In this document: piece by piece, positions 44,299 through 48,889 of the stretch
Position numbering within the stretch: the first letter of the stretch is position 1
How the letters are laid out: every line of letters starts with the position of its first letter
NCBI GenBank assembly: GCA_964491015.1
Contig: CAZBEY010000008.1
Location: 1 to 48,889, forward strand
DNA from: JADFRD01 sp964491015
GTDB lineage: Bacteria; Fidelibacterota; Marinisomatia; Marinisomatales; TCS55
Direction: 5' to 3'
DNA: 48,889 bases
Notes under the pieces: generated by a model
What the model was told of the DNA's origin: nothing
Databases searched by the model: none
Seen by the model: only the letters and a program-made list of their open reading frames with translations
Program-made: the position numbers and the translations under genes

Positions 44299-44839
44299 AG
44301 CGATAGTCCTTTAATTGTTTTCTCATTTTTTCCATGGCTCTAAATAGGTATTTTTTGACAGTCCCCTCACCGATACCCATAATTGCTGAGACGTCTCTTA
44401 TTTTCATCCCCTGTAAATATTTTAATATAAATGCAACGCGTTGTTTTTCCGGGAGACCCTCTGCAGCAGATTTAACAGCCTCATTTATTTCAATACTTTT
44501 ATCAGTATTTGAGGATTCTGAAATATTATCAATTGGATCAAAATCATCAATTGGTTCTTGGGTATACATGCGGGATATTTTTCGTTTCATATTCAATCCG
44601 GTATTCACAGTAATTCGATATAGCCACGTATAAAATGAACTCTCAAAGCGAAAGGAAGTAATATTTTTAAATGCTTTTACAAAAGCTTCCTGATACAGGT
44701 CTTCTGCATCTTGTTTATTCTTCATTAATTGATAGGCTAATATCATAATTTTCTCGTCATGTATTTCCACAAGTTGGTGAAATGATTGGTAGTCACCATT
44801 TTGTGCATTAATGATTAATTGGTTTATCTTGTCCGACAC
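44291..44839 (-). CDS. ECF-type RNA polymerase sigma factor
   Basis: The product is 182 residues. Region 2 includes AEDLYQEAFVKAFKNI and FESSFYTWLYRITVNTGLNM; region 4 includes LPEKQRVAFILKYLQGM and IMGIGEGTVKKYLFRAMEK (helix-turn-helix). There is no region 1.1 or 3. It is the first gene of a five-gene minus-strand operon ending at 39711. It should direct RNA polymerase to the operon's own promoter and perhaps other envelope genes, restrained by the anti-sigma protein. A TTGACA lies upstream at 44893-44888, but no convincing -10 pairs with it. Confidence 0.93.
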   Translation of the reverse strand: MSDKINQLIINAQNGDYQSFHQLVEIHDEKIMILAYQLMKNKQDAEDLYQEAFVKAFKNITSFRFESSFYTWLYRITVNTGLNMKRKISRMYTQEPIDDFDPIDNISESSNTDKSIEINEAVKSAAEGLPEKQRVAFILKYLQGMKIRDVSAIMGIGEGTVKKYLFRAMEKMRKQLKDYRYV

Positions 44840-44902
44840 CGTTTTTAAAACTCACATGTGTTATGACATGTAATAGTATGATTTAGTTGTCAATAAATTA
44901 CG

Positions 44903-44935
44903 TGAAAAAAAGAAACCCTCAAAAATGAGGGTTTC
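44903..44935 (-). terminator. Rho-independent terminator of mdh
   Basis: GAAACCCTC (44912-44920) and GAGGGTTTC (44927-44935) form a 9-bp stem with a six-base loop. On the minus strand a U-rich run follows (complement of the A-run at 44905-44911). It lies 150 bp after the mdh stop. Confidence 0.85.
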
Positions 44936-45084
44936 AAGATAAAAAAATTAAATTTACTTCTTCAAAATCATAAAATAGGTAAATAAAAATTTTATGAAAA
45001 ATGAAAAATTATGAGTTTGTACAAAAGAATGATTACACACCACACGAGTTACCATTCCACGAGCTATCGCTCACCAGTTACTAT

Positions 45085-46020
45085 TTAAAGTCCGGTTTCA
45101 GAAACAGTCTTTTTCACAACATCAAGTGTTTTGCCTAAAGCATCCTTTTCTTCCGGTGTCAATTGAAATTCCAGGATATTTTCTACTCCATTCGATCCAA
45201 TAACGGTTGGAACTCCAATAAAATAGCCATCAACTCCAAATTCACCTTCACATAGAGAGGCGCAGGGGATGACCCGTTTTTTATCCCTTAAATATGATTC
45301 AGCCATTTCAATGGCACACTGGGCAGGCGCATAAAATGCAGACCCATTACCAAATAATTTAACAATTTCTCCACCGGCAACACGTGTCCTGTCCTCAATA
45401 GCTTTCAAGCGATCGGCAGAAACTAAGTCTGAAACCGGAACGCCGCCCACGGTTGCCAACCGTGTGATGGGGACCATAGAATCACCATGACCGCCAAGGA
45501 CCATGCAGGTCACATCTTGAACTGAAAACCCTGTTTCCATGGCAATGAACGTCCTAAATCTTCCGGAGTCCAGGGCTCCGGCCATGCCAACGACCTGATT
45601 TTTTGAAAATCCTGATACTTTATAAAATGCATATACCATTGCATCCAAGGGATTGGATATAACAATCACAAAGGAATCAGGGGACTGCTCCTTAATATTT
45701 TCAGCAACATCTTTCATGATACCAAGATTGATGCCTAGAAGATCTTCCCTGTCCATTCCGGGTTTTCTCGGGATTCCGGCCGTAATGATAAAAACATCCG
45801 TATCTTTCAAATCATTCCAATCAGATGTTCCTTTAATATTAACATCATAGCCATCATGGGGTCTAAGCTGCATTAAATCAAGCGCTTTTCCTCTCACCAT
45901 TCCCTCTGCTTTTGGAATATCGAAAATGGTAATATCACCCAATTCTTTTTGGGAGGCTAATAGTGCGAGATTTCCTCCAATTTGGCCTCCGCCGATTAAT
46001 GATATTTTTGGTCTGGACAT
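45085..46020 (-). CDS. mdh: Malate dehydrogenase
   Basis: The product is 311 residues, starting after AAAGGAG. The Rossmann motif GGGQIGGNLA (10-19), the switch Asp in ITIFDIPK, PRKPGMDREDLL with the substrate arginines, ISNPLDAMVY and the catalytic VLGGHGDSMVP His are present. The GAGALD-like segment reads MAGALDSGRFRTF. This is the lactate-dehydrogenase-like type of MDH, oxidising malate to oxaloacetate with NAD in the TCA cycle. It sits downstream of rpmA but behind a terminator. Confidence 0.97.
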   Translation of the reverse strand: MSRPKISLIGGGQIGGNLALLASQKELGDITIFDIPKAEGMVRGKALDLMQLRPHDGYDVNIKGTSDWNDLKDTDVFIITAGIPRKPGMDREDLLGINLGIMKDVAENIKEQSPDSFVIVISNPLDAMVYAFYKVSGFSKNQVVGMAGALDSGRFRTFIAMETGFSVQDVTCMVLGGHGDSMVPITRLATVGGVPVSDLVSADRLKAIEDRTRVAGGEIVKLFGNGSAFYAPAQCAIEMAESYLRDKKRVIPCASLCEGEFGVDGYFIGVPTVIGSNGVENILEFQLTPEEKDALGKTLDVVKKTVSETGL

Positions 46021-46039
46021 GAATTACTCCTTTAGACAT

Positions 46040-46045
46040 ATTATA
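46040..46045 (-). promoter_or_regulatory. Candidate -10 box for mdh
   Basis: TATAAT occurs on the minus strand 20 bp before the mdh start and downstream of the rpmA terminator. No clear -35 lies 17 bp away. A GTAGT/ACTAC palindrome covers the spacer and might bind a regulator. Confidence 0.3.
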
Positions 46046-46079
46046 TAGTAGTGGAAACTACAAGAATTATATCTTAAAT

Positions 46080-46103
46080 AAAAAACCCTCGCAAGGCGAG
46101 GGT
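46080..46103 (-). terminator. Rho-independent terminator of the rng-rplU-rpmA operon
   Basis: ACCCTCGC (46085-46092) pairs with GCGAGGGT (46096-46103) around a three-base loop. On the minus strand it is followed by a U-run (complement of A 46080-46085). It lies 25 bp after the rpmA stop. Confidence 0.9.
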
Positions 46104-46127
46104 CAAAAAAATATTCGTTTTTATAGA

Positions 46128-46385
46128 TTAGCTCATAGGAACGACGTTTACAAATTTTTTATCCCGTCCCTTTTTACTAAACTTCACGAGTCCATCAGCT
46201 GTGGCAAAAAGCGAATCATCACCGCTGCGTTTTACATTTACTCCAGGGTGGAATTTTGTACCGCGCTGTTTTAAAATAATTCCTCCGGAACGTATAGTTT
46301 GTCCATCTGATACTTTAACTCCAAGACGCTTTGCATTTGAATCTCGTCCGTTCCTTGAACTTCCTACACCTTTTTTATGTGCCAT
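46128..46385 (-). CDS. rpmA: 50S ribosomal protein L27
   Basis: The product is 85 residues, beginning MAHKKGVGSSRNGRDSNAKR, the conserved L27 N-terminus, and containing IIVRQRGTKFHPG-type sequence (here IILKQRGTKFHPGVNV). It has no N-terminal leader needing processing, unlike Firmicutes. L27 reaches the peptidyl-transferase centre. It lies 2 bp after rplU. Confidence 0.98.
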   Translation of the reverse strand: MAHKKGVGSSRNGRDSNAKRLGVKVSDGQTIRSGGIILKQRGTKFHPGVNVKRSGDDSLFATADGLVKFSKKGRDKKFVNVVPMS

Positions 46386-46387
46386 AA

Positions 46388-46756
46388 TTACTCTTCCTTA
46401 GCAGTTTCTTCTGCTGATTTTTTTACAGTTTTCTTTTTTGCCGCAGATAATTTTATTTTATCAATATGCAGCAATGTATATCCTTGACGATGACCATTTT
46501 TTCTTTGGTATCCCTTACGACGTTTTTTCTTAAAAATTAGGATTTTTCTGTCGCGTCCGTGTTCGAGAACTTTAGCCTGTATAGTAGCTCCTTTTATAGT
46601 GGGTGTGCCGACATGATCTTTTTTCCCATCATTGGCAAAAAGAATGTGATCAAAGGTCAACATTGATCCAACATCGGATGACTGACTGGCTACCTTCAGA
46701 CGATCTCCTTCGCTGATACTATATTGTTTACCTGAAATTTCGACGATTGCGTTCAT
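46388..46756 (-). CDS. rplU: 50S ribosomal protein L21 with charged C-terminal extension
   Basis: The product is 122 residues. Conserved L21 parts are MNAIVEISGKQYSISEGDRL, then KILIFKKKRRKGYQRKNGHRQ (read in two pieces) and YTLLHIDKI. The final ~18 residues, KKKTVKKSAEETAKEE, are a Lys/Glu-rich extension beyond the usual ~103-residue core. It is between rng and rpmA, the usual gene order. Confidence 0.98.
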   Translation of the reverse strand: MNAIVEISGKQYSISEGDRLKVASQSSDVGSMLTFDHILFANDGKKDHVGTPTIKGATIQAKVLEHGRDRKILIFKKKRRKGYQRKNGHRQGYTLLHIDKIKLSAAKKKTVKKSAEETAKEE

Positions 46757-46782
46757 TATTTTATCTCCAAAAGCCGGCGAAG

Positions 46783-48330
46783 TTAAGAGGATTTCGTCTG
46801 ATTACCAAGAGCAACTTGGTCTGTGACATTTTTCCTATCTTTTGATCGTAAAAATTTAAATTCATCTCGTTGGACCTCTTGACTTCCCTCAATAGATAAA
46901 TGCACAAAATTTTGCCACATTAATCCCCGTAATATTTTTTTCTTATCATTTTTAATATACCCAGCCAGTTCCGGATGAAGTATTAAAATGAGTCTTAAAT
47001 CTCGATGTTTGCTTTTGTAACGTCTTAACCAATGGTCAATTCGTGTAATGAGGGTTTCTTTAGAAATAATTCGACCGGAACCATGACATGTTGGACAATC
47101 TTCACTCATGGAATCGATCAAACTTAGACGAATGCGCTGTCGAGTCATTTCGAGTAAACCAAAATCACTGATAGGTGAAACGGCTACCTTAGCCCGATCT
47201 TTTTTTAATTCTTTCCGCAATTCATAATAAACTTTTCGTTGGTTTGATTCCAAACGCATATCAATAAAATCAATCACAATTAACCCGGATAAGTCTCTTA
47301 ATCTTAACTGCCTTGCGACCTCTCTGGCTGCCTCAAGATTTATTTTAAGAGAATTTGCTTCATGTTCCTTTTTCCCGATAAATCGTCCGCTGTTTACGTC
47401 AACAACAACCATAGCTTCCGTTTTTTCAATAATTAAATAGGCGCCGCTTTTTAGCCATACTTTTGGTCTGAGGAGTTTAGCCAACTCATCTTCAATTCCC
47501 ATCGCTTCAAATAATGGTGATTTTAATCGATAATAATCCAATCTATTTGCCATATTTGAAGAAACGTCTTCCAAATATCGAGATGTTTTACGGTAGAGTT
47601 TTTTCGAATCAATTACAATTTTTTCAACATCCGATGTCAAGAGATCGCGAATGACGCTCGAGGCTGTTTCAAGGTCTTCGTATATTAACGTCGGGGAGTC
47701 TGTTTTATTTGCTTTTGATTCCAGTCGTTTCCATGTGGATTTCAACTGATCAAAATCATTTTTTAATGCCTCTTCGCTTTTTCCTTCAGCAACCGTACGG
47801 ACAATTACACCAAAACCGTCCTGCTTAAATGAATGGACTATCTTTTTTAGTCGACGACGTTCATATTTATCCCAAACTTTTTTTGATATTCCTATATAGT
47901 TTGCATCTGGAACTAAAACCAATAATCTCCCGGGAATTGCTACTCCGGTGGTGACCCTTGGACCTTTGCCTGCGAATGGTTCCTTGATGACTTGGACATA
48001 TATTTCCTGCCCTGACTGAAGATCGACAGAAATATTATCACTGCTTTTTCGATAATTTTTTTGGGATCCATTTTGATAATCTTCGTCTTCGATAAGATAA
48101 TCGCTATTTTCTATTTCAGAGAAAGGTAAAAAAGCATTAATCTCGTAATCAATATCAACAAACGCTGCCTGCATTCCAGGTAAAACATTTTCAACTTTAC
48201 CTTTATAGATATTGCCAACCATACGTTGTTTATCGTGCTTTTCTATATACACTTCTACAAGCTGGCCGTCTTCAAGAATAGCAATGCGCGTTTCACCCAT
48301 GCTTTCATTTATATATATTTCTTTTTTCAT
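46783..48330 (-). CDS. rng: Ribonuclease E/G family endoribonuclease
   Basis: The product is 515 residues. The S1 domain occupies about 35-130 (GNIYKGKVENVLPGMQAAFVDI, with the region split by an acidic linker). RNase E/G catalytic elements include GAYLIIEKTEAMVVVDVNSG (Asp pair of the metal site) and DLSGLIVIDFIDM. The zinc-link CPTCHGSGR (Cys pair) appears late. It matures rRNA and mRNA by single-strand cleavage. It leads the rng-rplU-rpmA operon, a common arrangement. It is closer in length to RNase G than to RNase E, with no long C-terminal scaffold. Confidence 0.95.
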   Translation of the reverse strand: MKKEIYINESMGETRIAILEDGQLVEVYIEKHDKQRMVGNIYKGKVENVLPGMQAAFVDIDYEINAFLPFSEIENSDYLIEDEDYQNGSQKNYRKSSDNISVDLQSGQEIYVQVIKEPFAGKGPRVTTGVAIPGRLLVLVPDANYIGISKKVWDKYERRRLKKIVHSFKQDGFGVIVRTVAEGKSEEALKNDFDQLKSTWKRLESKANKTDSPTLIYEDLETASSVIRDLLTSDVEKIVIDSKKLYRKTSRYLEDVSSNMANRLDYYRLKSPLFEAMGIEDELAKLLRPKVWLKSGAYLIIEKTEAMVVVDVNSGRFIGKKEHEANSLKINLEAAREVARQLRLRDLSGLIVIDFIDMRLESNQRKVYYELRKELKKDRAKVAVSPISDFGLLEMTRQRIRLSLIDSMSEDCPTCHGSGRIISKETLITRIDHWLRRYKSKHRDLRLILILHPELAGYIKNDKKKILRGLMWQNFVHLSIEGSQEVQRDEFKFLRSKDRKNVTDQVALGNQTKSS

Positions 48331-48369
48331 AACCTGTACCTACAAACATTCATCGTAATCGTTACTTTA

Positions 48370-48375
48370 ATTATA
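48370..48375 (-). promoter_or_regulatory. Candidate -10 box for the rng operon
   Basis: TATAAT on the minus strand, preceded by TTGCA, lies 40 bp before the rng start. The -35 region is poor. The rest of 48376-48587 holds a purine-rich run (48427-48447) and no gene I can support. Confidence 0.35.
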
Positions 48376-48587
48376 TGCAACAGAACTCGCCTCGAGAATG
48401 AGATCGATTCTTTGCTATGTTTGGTCGGAAGGAGGGGAGGAGGGAAAAAAGTGGTAAAATCTTGTTATTGTATCACTAAAAAAATGTGTAAAAAATTGTT
48501 AAATCAGCCTACGCTTCTTCCAAACCGCCCCGGAAATTACCTGTAATTACCTGCTCACATCAAGATAATTTACATTACAGCGAATTC

Positions 48588-48617
48588 TTGATTAATGTTA
48601 ACAAAATACTGTATAAT
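48588..48617 (+). promoter_or_regulatory. Sigma-70-type promoter of metH
   Basis: TTGATT (48588-48593) and TATAAT (48612-48617) are separated by 18 bp. Transcription would start near 48624, right at the first base-paired stretch of the riboswitch candidate. Confidence 0.75.
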
Positions 48618-48622
48618 TAGCC

Positions 48623-48672
48623 GTCGTGATTTGAGCCCTATTGCTGCGACAATAAATAATGATGCTAAAAAG
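48623..48672 (+). promoter_or_regulatory. SAM-II/SAM-V-like riboswitch upstream of metH
   Basis: The layout matches the SAM-II class: P1 arm GUCG, then the conserved loop UGAUUUGA, a short GCCCUAUU segment, GCUG followed by the closing P1 arm CGAC, an A/U-rich linker and the conserved GCUAAA with AAGG for the pseudoknot. The CCU/AGG pseudoknot pairing is short. SAM binding would pair part of AAGGAG, the only good ribosome site before metH. S-adenosylmethionine control of methionine synthase is biologically sensible. SAM-II and SAM-V share this core, so the exact class is open. Confidence 0.72.
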
Positions 48673-48679
48673 GAGATTC

Positions 48680-48704
48680 ACCCCGGCAAGCATCGGGGTT
48701 TTTT
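48680..48704 (+). terminator. Terminator-like hairpin between riboswitch and metH start
   Basis: ACCCCG (48680-48685) and CGGGGT (48694-48699) form a GC-rich stem with an eight-base loop and a following T6 run. It stands between the AAGGAG and the ATG. It could be the expression platform for transcription attenuation, or a fold that brings the ribosome site near the start codon. Confidence 0.65.
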
Positions 48705-48707
48705 ATT

Positions 48708-48889
48708 ATGCAGAAAATAAAAGAAATATTAAAAAACCAAATATTAATTCTGGATGGCGCCATGGGAACCATGGTCCAATCTTATCAATTAACTGAATCA
48801 GATTTCCTGGGAGATCGATTTAAGGATCACTCCCTGGATTTAAAGGGCAATAATGATATTTTATGCATTACTCAACCGACCGTGGTGAG
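48708..48889 (+). CDS. metH: Methionine synthase (cobalamin-dependent), N-terminal fragment
   Basis: Sixty codons are visible before the right edge. ILDGAMGTMVQ (13-23) is the classic start of the homocysteine methyltransferase domain, followed by DFLGDRFKDH, LKGNNDIL and ITQP. MetH transfers a methyl group from methyltetrahydrofolate to homocysteine through cobalamin. Whether the later cobalamin and activation domains exist cannot be seen here. QueG in this window also belongs to a cobalamin-dependent family. Confidence 0.92.
   Translation, partial: MQKIKEILKNQILILDGAMGTMVQSYQLTESDFLGDRFKDHSLDLKGNNDILCITQPTVV

Noticed and set aside
44888..44893. TTGACA as -35 of a housekeeping promoter for the ECF operon
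   Set aside because: No acceptable -10 lies 16-18 bp downstream; an ECF-type autoregulated promoter is as likely but cannot be identified from one copy.
48226..48546. Plus-strand frame antisense to the start of rng
   Set aside because: Low-complexity translation overlapping a strongly supported gene; no ribosome site.

Overview
The window most likely comes from a marine bacterium of the FCB superphylum outside Bacteroidota proper. Candidatus Marinimicrobia (Neomarinimicrobiota, SAR406) is my best guess. The reasons are a type IX secretion (T9SS) SprA protein, several PorV/PorQ-family barrels, secreted proteins ending in a YPNPFNP-type C-terminal sorting domain, and many signal peptides cleaved just before Gln. 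The assignment is inferred from gene content, not from a marker phylogeny.

Layout. (1) 1-4050, minus strand: an M14 metallocarboxypeptidase running off the left edge; an AhpD-like peroxidase with an in-frame UGA exactly where the second cysteine of CxxC belongs (a strong selenoprotein candidate with a SECIS-like hairpin); a DUF481-like outer-membrane protein; and a small secreted Lys/Glu/Ala/Pro-rich protein. (2) 4051-5146: about 1.1 kb without an intact protein gene, holding tRNA-Phe(GAA) with a 77-bp tandem repeat that copies the tRNA 5' end, and a broken copy of the tRNA 3' end interrupted by GC-rich palindromes. (3) 5147-19334, plus strand: rdgB, then a T9SS block (sprA, glutaminyl cyclase, lipoprotein, propeller protein with sorting domain, two PorV/PorQ proteins), then a YibQ-type polysaccharide deacetylase and an asparaginase. 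(4) 19486-28327: secreted, sorting-domain cargo proteins (a nuclease-like protein, a large unknown and a 1351-aa LTD/OB-fold protein with a recent 534-bp internal duplication), plus a REP-associated tyrosine transposase flanked by its palindromes. (5) 28387-36932: a tightly coupled envelope operon (lipoprotein, TonB-dependent receptor, PorV-like barrel, NHL lipoprotein, two further exported proteins). (6) 37018-39714: NUDIX hydrolase, queG, elbB and a Rieske ferredoxin.

(7) 44839-39711, minus strand: an ECF sigma factor, an anti-sigma-like protein with a periplasmic HEAT domain, a DUF4097-type 18-residue solenoid, a bactofilin-like/outer-membrane barrel fusion and a second beta-repeat protein. 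Gene overlaps and close spacing suggest one regulatory and structural unit, perhaps an envelope-sensing system. (8) 48330-45085, minus strand: rng, rplU, rpmA and mdh. (9) 48588-48889, plus strand: a promoter, a SAM-II/SAM-V-like riboswitch and a terminator-like hairpin in front of the first 60 codons of metH.

How it fits together: most of the window builds and supplies the cell envelope. SprA and PorV/PorQ proteins would export and anchor the sorting-domain proteins. The glutaminyl cyclase would cap the N-terminal Gln exposed on most exported proteins here. The ECF operon looks like a dedicated envelope module.
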